From: Betaproteobacteria bacterium TMED156
Lineage (GTDB): Bacteria > Pseudomonadota > Gammaproteobacteria > Burkholderiales > Burkholderiaceae_A
DNA length: 23,435 nt
Assembly (NCBI GenBank): GCA_002171155.1
Contig: NHHF01000111.1
Span: forward strand, 1,887-25,321
Direction of reading: 5' to 3'
The position numbers were made by a program, and so were the translations under genes. Of the stretch, positions 15,482 through 22,821 are shown in pieces (positions within the stretch are counted from its first letter, which is position 1; every line of letters starts with the position of its first letter). The notes beneath the pieces are model-generated. The model was given only the letters and a program-made list of their open reading frames with translations, searched no databases and had not been told where the DNA came from.

Positions 15482-16417
15482 TTAAGCACTTGCTTTTGGC
15501 TTTGGTGCTGGTGACATTTTAGCGCCGCCTTGTGCTGGAGCATCTGGGTTAGGCTTTACAGCTGGTGCTTTACCACCTGCTTCAGCTTTTGCATCACCCA
15601 TTTTTACTGGATCTGCACCATCTATTCTCTTTGCACCACCGTTACTTGCTACTGGTGAATTAGCATTTGAACCGTTGTCTCCACCTTTTGGAGTTGCAAC
15701 AGCTTTCATTTCAGTTGCTTCATCTAAATCTTCTGAATCATCTTTTGAATCGTCAGCGCCTTCAACTGCAACTTCGTCAGCAACTTCAACTGTTTCTTCT
15801 GCTGGCATTTCAGGAGCAGGCATTTCTGCTTCTAAATCATCAGCGGCTTCTTCGTTGTCATCACCGTCTTCGTCTTCATCTTTGTCGCCCATCATTTTTT
15901 CAAATTCTGATTTAAGATCTTCTAAAGCATCTTCTAGATCGTCAACTCTGTCTTCAACTTCCTCATGATCATGGTCATCAGCTTCGCCATCTTCATCACC
16001 ATCATCTTCGTTAGTTTCTTCATGCTCAATTTCTTCAGCATGAGCGTCTGCTTCGTCTTTGACAGCAGTTGTTAAATCTTCTTCTTGATCGCCCGAACCA
16101 CCTACTTTTTCTTCAACAGTTTCGTCACCTGCTTCGTCAGTTGCTTCTTCAACAGCTTCTTCATCTTTTGAATCTTCTGCTTCTTCAACTGCTTCTTCAG
16201 TTGATTCTTCTGCTTCTTCAACAGCTTCGTCTTCAGTTGCTGTATCTTCAGTAGTTAAATCTTCTTCGATTTCGTCAGTTTGGTTTTCGATCAACTCTTC
16301 ATGTATTTTTCTAGCTTTCTCAACAATCACATCATGTAAAAGCTCTTGAGCTTTTTCTGACTCGTTGTTTACTAGATATTCTAGAACTTGTTCTAGTTTT
16401 GACTTTGTAGTAGACAT
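15482..16417 (-). CDS. Acidic prohead core protein (gp67/68-like by position)
   Basis: 311 aa. Residues 1-45 form an ordered helical head (LEYLVNNESEKAQELLHDVIVEKARKIH) like those of T4-type core proteins. Residues 45-235 are almost pure Glu/Asp/Ala/Val/Thr, one of the most acidic stretches in the window. The last 70 residues are an Ala/Pro/Lys/Gly linker ending PKPKASA. T4 has small acidic and basic core proteins (gp67, gp68) between genes 20 and 21 that are cut by gp21, and position and composition suggest the same role. I see no sequence match long enough for orthology. Start ATG 16417 has AGGAG eight bases upstream, partly within a palindrome (16430-16455), and a late-type promoter at 16485-16492. 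Confidence 0.65.
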   Translation of the reverse strand: MSTTKSKLEQVLEYLVNNESEKAQELLHDVIVEKARKIHEELIENQTDEIEEDLTTEDTATEDEAVEEAEESTEEAVEEAEDSKDEEAVEEATDEAGDETVEEKVGGSGDQEEDLTTAVKDEADAHAEEIEHEETNEDDGDEDGEADDHDHEEVEDRVDDLEDALEDLKSEFEKMMGDKDEDEDGDDNEEAADDLEAEMPAPEMPAEETVEVADEVAVEGADDSKDDSEDLDEATEMKAVATPKGGDNGSNANSPVASNGGAKRIDGADPVKMGDAKAEAGGKAPAVKPNPDAPAQGGAKMSPAPKPKASA

Positions 16418-16429
16418 AGTGTTAATCTC

Positions 16430-16455
16430 CTAAATATATTACGTAATATGTTTAG
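16430..16455 (-). promoter_or_regulatory. 26-bp palindrome in the leader of the acidic core protein
   Basis: A perfect 14-bp core ATATTACGTAATAT is flanked, after one mismatched pair, by CTAAA / TTTAG. On the mRNA it forms a hairpin whose 3' arm runs into the AGGAG ribosome site, so it could mask or present that site. It could also be a protein-binding operator. Confidence 0.5.
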
Positions 16456-16460
16456 ATACC

Positions 16461-16520
16461 TGTAAAAGGCATAAACGTATACATTATTTACATGATTATA
16501 GGAAAATTAGTGTAAAAGGC
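16461..16520. repeat. Direct repeat TGTAAAAGGC flanking the late promoter
   Basis: The 10-mer TGTAAAAGGC occurs at 16461-16470 and again at 16511-16520, exactly 50 bases apart. The TAAATA box at 16485-16492 lies between the copies. It may be a factor-binding pair or a chance repeat. Confidence 0.45.
16485..16492 (-). promoter_or_regulatory. Late-type promoter for the acidic core protein (TGTAAATA)
   Basis: TGTAAATA followed by ATGTATA, the same downstream bases as at the gp18 promoter. It would start transcription of the core protein, gp21, gp22 and gp23 block. Confidence 0.55.
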
Positions 16521-16533
16521 GCCTATTTTGACT

Positions 16534-16551
16534 CGTTTTTTAATAAAAACG
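16534..16551 (-). terminator. AT-rich hairpin after the 66-aa gene (weak terminator candidate)
   Basis: 7-bp stem CGTTTTT / AAAAACG with a 4-base loop, eight bases past the 66-aa stop. It is next to a GTAATATTAC palindrome (16551-16560). The stem is weak and lacks a GC base, so termination would be partial at most. Confidence 0.35.
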
Positions 16552-16559
16552 TAATATTA

Positions 16560-16760
16560 CTACATTGCAGGCGGTTGTGCGTACATTGTAGCTACAAATT
16601 CTTTGTTTTTTTCCTGGTCTGCTTTACGTATTTCACGTACTTTACGTAATTTATTTAAATGCTTTAATGTAAGTCGTGTTTTACGTCCATCATCAATATG
16701 TGCCATATGATAATGATCATGTTCTGGAAAATAGTTCTCTTTTAGTTCACTGTAACGCAT
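16560..16760 (-). CDS. Small basic capsid-block protein, 66 aa
   Basis: Function unknown. It has a His-rich N-terminal half (EHDHYHMAHIDD at residues 13-24), then a basic helix (KTRLTLKHLNKLRKVREIRKADQEK) and a short hydrophobic tail. Small proteins of this type occur, from memory, between genes 20 and 21 in marine T4-like phages, so it may be a minor prohead core component. ATG 16760 is preceded five bases upstream by GGTAAATA (late-type box), with AAAAGG farther away. A leaderless message or a poorly spaced ribosome site are both possible. It starts 24 bases after the radical SAM stop. Confidence 0.6.
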   Translation of the reverse strand: MRYSELKENYFPEHDHYHMAHIDDGRKTRLTLKHLNKLRKVREIRKADQEKNKEFVATMYAQPPAM

Positions 16761-16765
16761 ACTTT

Positions 16766-16773
16766 TATTTACC
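16766..16773 (-). promoter_or_regulatory. Late-type promoter for the 66-aa gene (GGTAAATA)
   Basis: TAAATA-aaagt-ATG spacing, identical to the HNH gene arrangement. It lies in the short gap after the radical SAM gene and would give the downstream core genes a promoter that bypasses that gene. Confidence 0.5.
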
Positions 16774-16784
16774 TTTTCTAAATG

Positions 16785-18191
16785 TTAATGATTGGAATCT
16801 AACCATTTGACAACATCTTCATGTAAGAAATCGCGATAATCTTGATCTCTTGATCTATCAAATGCTTTTAATTCTTTAAGAAAATTTTCTTTATCTGATG
16901 GCAATTCTTTTCTCTTAAGAGAATTAGAAATTAAGCTAATAACCACATTAAAATTTGCACCATTTATAAATTCAACATCATGGTATTCATCACCATCACG
17001 TGAATTTCTAATTTTTGATTGATACTCATAAAACTGTTTTTGTGTATTTTCCCAATCATTTAATAATTTTTGTTTTATTTCTTTAGGTAAAAATTGTAAC
17101 GATATTCCTCTGTCGGCAGGGTGGACACAGTCAGCAAAGTAATCAAATTTGATATGAGGATATTTTTGTTTTAAATCATTTGTATAATCAAAAAGATCTT
17201 TTTGATAATGAGCAGTAATACTAGATGCTACCGATACCATATGAACCTGAGTTTCACATTTTATTTTACTACAAAGATTGTTAATACTTTTGTCAAGTTT
17301 ATTCCAAGGCATTGGATATCTAACATATTCATAATTTTTTCCAACACTATCTATACTTGCGTGTAAACTTAATTTTTTAAAGTGATTTAATTTTTCTATC
17401 ATTACGTTTGTAAACTTTGTACAGTTTGAATGAATATCTAATACGATTTCTTTGGCGGCATCGGCTTCTATCGCTCTATCAAGAAATTGTAAAAAACCTC
17501 TTGCTATTAAAGTTTCGCCACCTGTTGCTCTAATATAACGTAAATCATTTATATTTTTTAAAATATCTAGCCATTGCTCGTTGTCATCATCTGTCCATTT
17601 TCTAGTTTCTTTTTCAGAACCTTTATAAGCATCTGCATTTATATTCAAAGAACGATCTCGTTGCCAATCAAATCCTGGAACATTAGATGTATCTATATTA
17701 TTTTCTTCAAAAAAATTATAATCCATTCTTAATTTATTACTGTTACTTGGTGAGCACATTCTACATCTTAAATTACAGTTCTCATCAAATTGAAAATCAA
17801 TACCTATCAGTTTTGGATTGTTTACTTCTACATCTGGGTGATACGGTGTTTTATTGTTTAATCTATAGCTACTATTTTCTTTAAAGGATAATTTTTCTTG
17901 ATCCCAACACACTTTACAGGCTGGATGTTTTTTTCCTTTTAACATGTATTCACGAATTTTTGTCATTTCTGGACCGTGAAAAAGTTCTTTGGCAGTAGGT
18001 TTAATTTTGCCAGATCTTAATTTCCTGTCAAGTTTTAATGGATCTTCGTAACCAGGACGATAGGTATTACAGCACATGCTGACAGATCGTATGCCTGCAC
18101 CATTTCCATGGATTGCATTACTGCCCCATTCTTTTAGTGCTATTTGTTGAAATGGTAGCCAGCAAAAGAAATTACCTTTTTGAGGCTTCAT
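16785..18191 (-). CDS. Radical SAM protein with CxxxCxxC cluster, twitch-type cysteine region
   Basis: 468 aa. The motif CNLRCRMC puts Cys139, Cys143 and Cys146 in the CxxxCxxC pattern that binds the 4Fe-4S cluster cleaving S-adenosylmethionine. ATGGET (222-227) provides the GGE SAM-binding motif. LDIHSNCTKF (251-260) and SLHASIDSVG (275-284) fit beta strands 3-4 of the radical SAM barrel. N-terminal Cys10, Cys40, Cys41, Cys92 and Cys95 (CKVCWDQE) look like a second cluster-binding or twitch-like region. This resembles 'twitch domain-containing radical SAM' proteins, from memory seen in marine phages. The reaction and substrate are not known; peptide or protein modification is the common theme of such families. 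ATG 18191 follows the 116-aa gene stop by two bases with AGAGGAAAA upstream, so it is translationally coupled inside the capsid operon. Confidence 0.85.
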   Translation of the reverse strand: MKPQKGNFFCWLPFQQIALKEWGSNAIHGNGAGIRSVSMCCNTYRPGYEDPLKLDRKLRSGKIKPTAKELFHGPEMTKIREYMLKGKKHPACKVCWDQEKLSFKENSSYRLNNKTPYHPDVEVNNPKLIGIDFQFDENCNLRCRMCSPSNSNKLRMDYNFFEENNIDTSNVPGFDWQRDRSLNINADAYKGSEKETRKWTDDDNEQWLDILKNINDLRYIRATGGETLIARGFLQFLDRAIEADAAKEIVLDIHSNCTKFTNVMIEKLNHFKKLSLHASIDSVGKNYEYVRYPMPWNKLDKSINNLCSKIKCETQVHMVSVASSITAHYQKDLFDYTNDLKQKYPHIKFDYFADCVHPADRGISLQFLPKEIKQKLLNDWENTQKQFYEYQSKIRNSRDGDEYHDVEFINGANFNVVISLISNSLKRKELPSDKENFLKELKAFDRSRDQDYRDFLHEDVVKWLDSNH

Positions 18192-18193
18192 TA

Positions 18194-18544
18194 CTAACGT
18201 TTTCCTCTACGTGCCTTTAATGCCAAGTTAGAACGTTTAACACGTTGAGACGCTTGACTATATTTTTTAGTATAAGAGGATCTTGCTCCTTGTATACTAC
18301 CTTTAGCTTGACGTGTACCTTTTAATTTTTGGCTTTGTTTGATGTTCAATGGCTTGTTACAAGTGCTTGGATTAGCAACAATACGTCCTTTTCTAGGGCC
18401 TGTTGGGCATCTAAATCGCTGTGTAGTTATTCCTGCTTTACCTTTTGCTTTTGATCTACCTGTACGTCCAAATATTTGTCTTGGACCTTCATTGATTGGT
18501 TCTAAAGAATATAGATCTGTTTTGCTGATTTCATAAATTTTCAT
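18194..18544 (-). CDS. Very basic Gly/Lys/Arg-rich protein next to the portal, 116 aa
   Basis: Function unknown. Residues 1-25 resemble the short N-terminal helix of core-type proteins (MKIYEISKTDLYSLEPINE). The rest is strongly basic with QRFRCPTGPRKGRIVANPS near 42-60, a second Cys at 62, and a Lys/Arg/Ser-rich tail ending LALKARRGKR. Small basic proteins with an RCxxGPRKGR motif are, from memory, common between genes 20 and 21 of marine T4-like phages. A DNA-binding or prohead-core partner of the acidic 311-aa protein is plausible (inference). ATG 18544 is the end of a hairpin arm with the AAAGG site in its loop. The stop lies two bases before the radical SAM start. Confidence 0.65.
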   Translation of the reverse strand: MKIYEISKTDLYSLEPINEGPRQIFGRTGRSKAKGKAGITTQRFRCPTGPRKGRIVANPSTCNKPLNIKQSQKLKGTRQAKGSIQGARSSYTKKYSQASQRVKRSNLALKARRGKR

Positions 18545-18562
18545 AACAATACCTTTGTTATG
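18542..18562 (-). promoter_or_regulatory. Hairpin enclosing the ribosome site and start codon of the 116-aa gene
   Basis: Minus strand: 5' arm CATAACAA, loop AGGTA, 3' arm TTGTTATG, a perfect 8-bp stem. The last three bases of the 3' arm are the ATG (18544-18542), and the ribosome site AAAGG spans arm and loop. This is a classic layout for translational repression, and it has the same AGGTA loop as the gp18 leader. Confidence 0.6.
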
Positions 18563-18563
18563 T

Positions 18564-18571
18564 TATTTATG
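18564..18571 (-). promoter_or_regulatory. Late-type promoter for the 116-aa/radical SAM genes (CATAAATA)
   Basis: CATAAATA overlaps the portal stop codon and lies just before the start-codon hairpin. It resembles the portal promoter at 20306-20313, which has the same eight bases. Confidence 0.55.
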
Positions 18572-20279
18572 CTTGATCTGGGTTTGTGTCTGTATCTGGA
18601 GTTAATGGCGAATCTAAGCCTGCATCAGCATCAGCGTCAGCGTCAGCATCATCACTTAGGTCACCTGCTGGCATTGGTGCCGCGCCTACATCTGATAATC
18701 CTGCTCCGCCACCTACGTCATCACCTTGTGCTGGTGGTTCAGTGGCATTGGCATTTTCTTCTGCCCATAGTTTTTCGTTACTGTAAATTTCACCTTCATC
18801 AAGCCCTAAGAAACGTTTCATTGCAAAACGTTTAGAAATGTATGGAACTTGCTGTACCTGTGTAAATATGCTAACCATTTGATTATCAATTTCAACTTGT
18901 CTATACTTGCCGAAGTTTTGTGGCTCATTAAATTGTATTTCAAATGATCCTGAATCAATTTCAATACCTCTGTGTTTTAAAAACATTTTAAATTCTTTGT
19001 CAAGTGTTGGCATAATCATTGTTTGTAAACGTTGACAGAATTTCGTAAATCTAAATTCTTGAATATATGCTGTACCTACTCTACCATCAGTAAAGGCCGA
19101 GCCTGCATCATCTGGTGATGATGGCAAATAACTTGATGGAATTCTTAAACCTTTCATCAACTTATTATTAAAGTATTTTAAATCATCAATTTCACCTAGG
19201 TTTTGACCACCTGGTAATGTTTCAACTTTTGAGCCTCTGCCTTCAGCCGTTTGTGCAAAGAAATAATCTTCAATCTGTGATAAAGGATTATAAGCGGCAT
19301 CCATAATGTTTGCACCACCACCTGTTTTGTTTGGAATACGTTTTTGGTGTATTTCATTTTTAACACGTTCAATAAATGCCATTGCTTTGTTTGTTGGCAT
19401 GTTACCTACGTCGATGTAAAACACTCTACGTTCAGGTGCTCTCTGCACTCTATAAATTATGATTGCGTCTTCTAGTAATTCTTTTTGTTTGTACACTTTA
19501 AATATTGCTTCTAACACTGAAGTACCAAAAGGCCAAAATCTATCCATGCCTTCTGATAATGAAATGTGTGCAATGTGTGAAGCATCAACTGGTGTTGTCA
19601 TTACTTCCATGTTAAATCTACCAGACTGTGAAGTTGTAGTTGCACTTGTCATACCTTTGTATTTGGCATCACCGCTAAACGGCATGTTACCGCTTTGATA
19701 AGCTGTTGGAGCCGTGTATTGATATTGACTCATTGTTGTTAAATTTAAATTTTGTAAATTTAAATCTAAATCTCTAATAAAATATGCTTCTGGTTTTTTA
19801 CCTTTACCTTCGTTGACAACAATCTTTTCAATTTTTGCATGATCAACCCAAAGTAATTTATATGTTTCTGGATCTCTAACTAATACCTGATCACCATACT
19901 TGATCACATTTCTAAAAAGTTTAAAACATCTTTTGTCCCAATCATTGATGCTTGACCATTGCTTGATTGCTTGATTTAAAATTTCTGTCTCTGTGTCAGT
20001 TGGTTTGTCTTTATAAAAAATATTAAATGGGACTCCTGTTTTTGGATCGTTTTGAGTTGAAAATTCTGCAATAGTATCGAGTGCCGCATTTATTTCTGTG
20101 TCAAGATCCATTTGATCATATTGATAATAACGTTCAATACGATTTGGCTGACCTGCATATACTTCCGGTAACCATGAACTGTATTTTGCTTGTGAAGATT
20201 CTCCATACGACGTACTGCCTATAGGACTTTGTTGACCTAATTTAGTTTCGTATGTAGTAAAATGCTTTTTCCAACTCAT
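18567..20279 (-). CDS. 20: Portal vertex protein (gp20-like)
   Basis: 570 aa, near T4 gp20 (524 aa). The dodecameric portal forms the DNA entry channel, nucleates prohead assembly and docks the terminase and neck. Supporting features are the N-terminal YQYDQMDLDTEINAALDTIAEF, a region with CFKLFRNVIKYGDQVLVRDPET, DALIIYR-type spacing in KELLEDAIIIYRVQRAPERRVFYIDVG, and GGQNLGEIDDLKYFNNKLM followed by RIPSSYL. The C-terminal 50 residues are a low-complexity acidic tail with an Asp-Ala run. ATG 20279 has AAAGG only at an unusually long spacing (12 bases). A late-type promoter lies at 20306-20313. It is first in the gp20-to-gp23 order, preceded by the tape-measure gene. Confidence 0.9.
   Translation of the reverse strand: MSWKKHFTTYETKLGQQSPIGSTSYGESSQAKYSSWLPEVYAGQPNRIERYYQYDQMDLDTEINAALDTIAEFSTQNDPKTGVPFNIFYKDKPTDTETEILNQAIKQWSSINDWDKRCFKLFRNVIKYGDQVLVRDPETYKLLWVDHAKIEKIVVNEGKGKKPEAYFIRDLDLNLQNLNLTTMSQYQYTAPTAYQSGNMPFSGDAKYKGMTSATTTSQSGRFNMEVMTTPVDASHIAHISLSEGMDRFWPFGTSVLEAIFKVYKQKELLEDAIIIYRVQRAPERRVFYIDVGNMPTNKAMAFIERVKNEIHQKRIPNKTGGGANIMDAAYNPLSQIEDYFFAQTAEGRGSKVETLPGGQNLGEIDDLKYFNNKLMKGLRIPSSYLPSSPDDAGSAFTDGRVGTAYIQEFRFTKFCQRLQTMIMPTLDKEFKMFLKHRGIEIDSGSFEIQFNEPQNFGKYRQVEIDNQMVSIFTQVQQVPYISKRFAMKRFLGLDEGEIYSNEKLWAEENANATEPPAQGDDVGGGAGLSDVGAAPMPAGDLSDDADADADADAGLDSPLTPDTDTNPDQA
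18622..18651. repeat. Five tandem hexamers GC(A/G)TCA in the portal C-terminus
   Basis: Five consecutive in-frame hexamers encode an Asp-Ala repeat in the acidic portal tail. In-frame gain or loss of units would change only the length of the disordered tail. Confidence 0.7.
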
Positions 20280-20305
20280 AGTGTGTACGTACCTTTATAT
20301 GCAGT

Positions 20306-20313
20306 TATTTATG
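20306..20313 (-). promoter_or_regulatory. Late-type promoter for the portal gene (CATAAATA)
   Basis: CATAAATA in the 75-bp gap between the tape-measure stop and the portal start, giving a leader of about 22 bases. Confidence 0.55.
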
Positions 20314-20354
20314 TAAATTATATAGTATTTTAAAAATGATTGCAACCATTAATA

Positions 20355-22724
20355 TTAAGTGGATGCATCAGCTGTTGTTTTTGAACTTTTTGTTATTTTC
20401 TCTAATTCGGCCACTTGCTGACGTAATAATTGGATAGATGTTGCATAATAATCTCCTGCTGGATCTTCATTTGGATCTTTTGAACCCACCATTGGAAGAT
20501 ATTGTTTCATTATACGCATTTTGGCCTCATCTAAAGGATCTGAATCAGCTGTCAGTGCCGCATTATTAGTACCTGGCATTGTGTCATTGGTACCAGGCAT
20601 AACAACTTCACTGGTTGCACCAGGTGATCCTTCGGTTCCTATTAATCTATTAATTTTTTCGTCCTGTGATCTAATCTTGGCATTTTGTTGATCAAGCATT
20701 ACTGTTAACACTCTATTTCTAGTTGTGTCATCCAATGTCTTGATTGCGTCTATAATGTTTTCTCTAAAGTCTTCGCCTTGCCTCTTAGATTTTTTAGGTA
20801 TGTCATCGTATGCCTTTGCGATCAGTTTACTCATCATATCTGCGTCAGTGGCATTCATTCCTGCTGTCATCTTTTGTTGATAACCTGGTATTGCCTTAGC
20901 TAGAGCTTTATTTTTGTAATATCCGGACAATTCGGTTTTACTTGGTATGAAGCTTTCATCCAACGCACTTGCATCACCTGTTGTTATGGCCGTCCTAATT
21001 GCTTCTCCTTTTTGGACCATTCCAAGTCTTTCTTCTTCTGCTTCTTTTACATCTCCCCCACCAAATGGTAAACCAAGTTTTAAACCTTTTGTGATTGCAA
21101 ATACAATTGCATCTTGTAATAAACCAAATACGCCACCTAATGCATAAGCGATAGAACCACCCAACGTTCTTCCTTCAAATCCATCAATGAAGTTCATAAA
21201 TCTGTTGATCATTCTGACAACCCCTTTGGCTATTGACTCTGCTCTGTCCAAAAGTTTATCTGCTAAATTAATACCCATGTCAGTTAAATCATCTAATGCT
21301 CCACTGATCGCATTTAATATTCTGTCATCGCCAAACAATGTTGTAAAAAATTTGTTAAATGCAACTGATAATTTTGCAGTCACACGTTCAAAGTTTATGA
21401 ATGCAATTGAAAGTTTATCAATTTGTGATTCACGTCTTAATTTTTGTAAATCTTTGTATTGCTCCAACGCACCTTTTTCTTGTATCTCTTGAATTTGGTT
21501 GATCAGTGCAATTTGTTGTCTTGCCGCTCCGGCGTATTGTGTGTTGGAACGTTCAATTATTCTTAATCTTTCTCTTTCAGCTTCAGATGTGTTTGCTATT
21601 TCTGTGATTAACTCACTAGTTGCTCTAGCGGCTCCTTGATCATCTAAACTATCTAAATTATTAATTATTCCACTTAACGAGTTGTATAATCTTCTATTTA
21701 CAGCTAGTAATTCTCTACCAGCTTCTGTAAAGAACAAACCACCTCGACCATATGCTGTTGTAAATGTTGTTGCAAGTTGGTCACCAAATTCTGTGCCAAG
21801 TCCTGCAAACATACCAGCAACTGTTTGTGATGCTTGTAGTACTCTAGCTTGTACCACTTCTGGTAATAAGTTTAATCTATTTGTAAATGATTCAACTGCT
21901 GTCGATGATTTAATTATGGCCGCAATTTGATCTCTACTTACATTTGCCAATTGTGAAAATGCTGTAATATTTTGTGTGTATCTCACAACCATTTCTTCTA
22001 GCTCATCATTACTTTTGCCACCAAGCATACTTGCTGTTCTCAATTGATCCATAAAGTCAGCAGTGTATTCTGTAAGTTCTGCTAAACTCATACCAAGCAT
22101 ACCTTGAGCTTGTAAGTTGTCTCTAATTTGAACATTTAAATCTGAAAATGCCTTGGCACCAATAATACCAACCGAAGTTGAAAACTTGCCTAACAGTTCA
22201 GTGTATTGATTTATGCCCATCTCAGCCGCCACTGCCGCTTGTGCCAATCCCAATGATCCTTGCTCAAATCTAAATCCCATTGCAAACACTTGTCTAAATG
22301 AATCTGAAAACTGTTTCAATCTTCCAATCACAAATCCAATACCTGCGGCCAAGGCACCAAATGCGGCACCAACTATACCAAGTTTACCAGCAAATTTTTG
22401 TACTGCCATGTTAACTGATTTAAACGGTGTTGATATATTTTTCTTAACTAGATCTTTTGTGTAATCTCCACCTTTTTTGTTCAGTGATGCCACTAATTTT
22501 TTTGAACTGTCTGAACTGTTTTTGTTAAGTTGTTCAACACGTTTAACAACATCTTGTAGTGCTTTTGTTTGTTTTTTGTTTTCTTTTTCTTCTTTATCGT
22601 CAGTTTTCTTCATTGCCCCAAGATGTTTGGCAATTTTCTCTTGAGTCGCTTCTGTGGCCCATTTAGGAAGGTTAGAATCATCCCAATTTATTTGATCTAT
22701 TGTAATTTTGTCGCCGTCAGCCAT
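20355..22724 (-). CDS. Tail tape-measure-like protein (gp29-type by context)
   Basis: 789 aa. A charged Lys/Glu-rich helical N-terminus (residues 1-95) is followed by a long hydrophobic segment (GIVGAAFGALAAGIGFVIG near 116-134). Next come extended helices with a Gly/Ala-rich face, a second hydrophobic stretch (SIAYALGGVFGLLQDAIVFA) and a charged helical C-terminus ending KITKSSKTTADAST. This pattern, and a neighbouring gp26-type hub gene, fit a tape measure that spans the tail tube and sets its length. T4 gp29 is 590 aa, so this would imply a longer tail if the assignment holds. I see no lysozyme or peptidase motif. The ATG at 22724 has only a weak GGGT site 12 bases upstream. An internal virion protein is the main alternative. 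Confidence 0.6.
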   Translation of the reverse strand: MADGDKITIDQINWDDSNLPKWATEATQEKIAKHLGAMKKTDDKEEKENKKQTKALQDVVKRVEQLNKNSSDSSKKLVASLNKKGGDYTKDLVKKNISTPFKSVNMAVQKFAGKLGIVGAAFGALAAGIGFVIGRLKQFSDSFRQVFAMGFRFEQGSLGLAQAAVAAEMGINQYTELLGKFSTSVGIIGAKAFSDLNVQIRDNLQAQGMLGMSLAELTEYTADFMDQLRTASMLGGKSNDELEEMVVRYTQNITAFSQLANVSRDQIAAIIKSSTAVESFTNRLNLLPEVVQARVLQASQTVAGMFAGLGTEFGDQLATTFTTAYGRGGLFFTEAGRELLAVNRRLYNSLSGIINNLDSLDDQGAARATSELITEIANTSEAERERLRIIERSNTQYAGAARQQIALINQIQEIQEKGALEQYKDLQKLRRESQIDKLSIAFINFERVTAKLSVAFNKFFTTLFGDDRILNAISGALDDLTDMGINLADKLLDRAESIAKGVVRMINRFMNFIDGFEGRTLGGSIAYALGGVFGLLQDAIVFAITKGLKLGLPFGGGDVKEAEEERLGMVQKGEAIRTAITTGDASALDESFIPSKTELSGYYKNKALAKAIPGYQQKMTAGMNATDADMMSKLIAKAYDDIPKKSKRQGEDFRENIIDAIKTLDDTTRNRVLTVMLDQQNAKIRSQDEKINRLIGTEGSPGATSEVVMPGTNDTMPGTNNAALTADSDPLDEAKMRIMKQYLPMVGSKDPNEDPAGDYYATSIQLLRQQVAELEKITKSSKTTADAST

Positions 22725-22763
22725 TTTTCATTAAATACCCATATAATTACGTAGATAAGTACT

Positions 22764-22792
22764 ACTATAACATAAATATTTATCGTTATAGT
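22764..22792. promoter_or_regulatory. Divergent late promoters fused in a 29-bp near-palindrome
   Basis: ACTATAAC, then the perfect palindrome ATAAATATTTAT (22772-22783), one extra c, then GTTATAGT. Read rightward it gives CATAAATA (22771-22778) for the gp26-like gene. Read leftward it gives GATAAATA (22777-22784) for the tape-measure gene. The two boxes share bases, so only one can be engaged at a time. Confidence 0.65.
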
Positions 22793-22821
22793 TATATACA
22801 TATATAATAGGAAAAACAAAC

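Noticed and set aside
15667..16254. Plus-strand open frames rich in Leu/Gln/Ser opposite the acidic core gene
   Set aside because: They are the antisense of GAA/GAT/GCT codon runs, with low-complexity translation and no ribosome sites.
18622..18651. Short tandem hexamers as a CRISPR or mobile-element repeat
   Set aside because: They are an in-frame Asp-Ala codon run inside the portal gene with no spacers.
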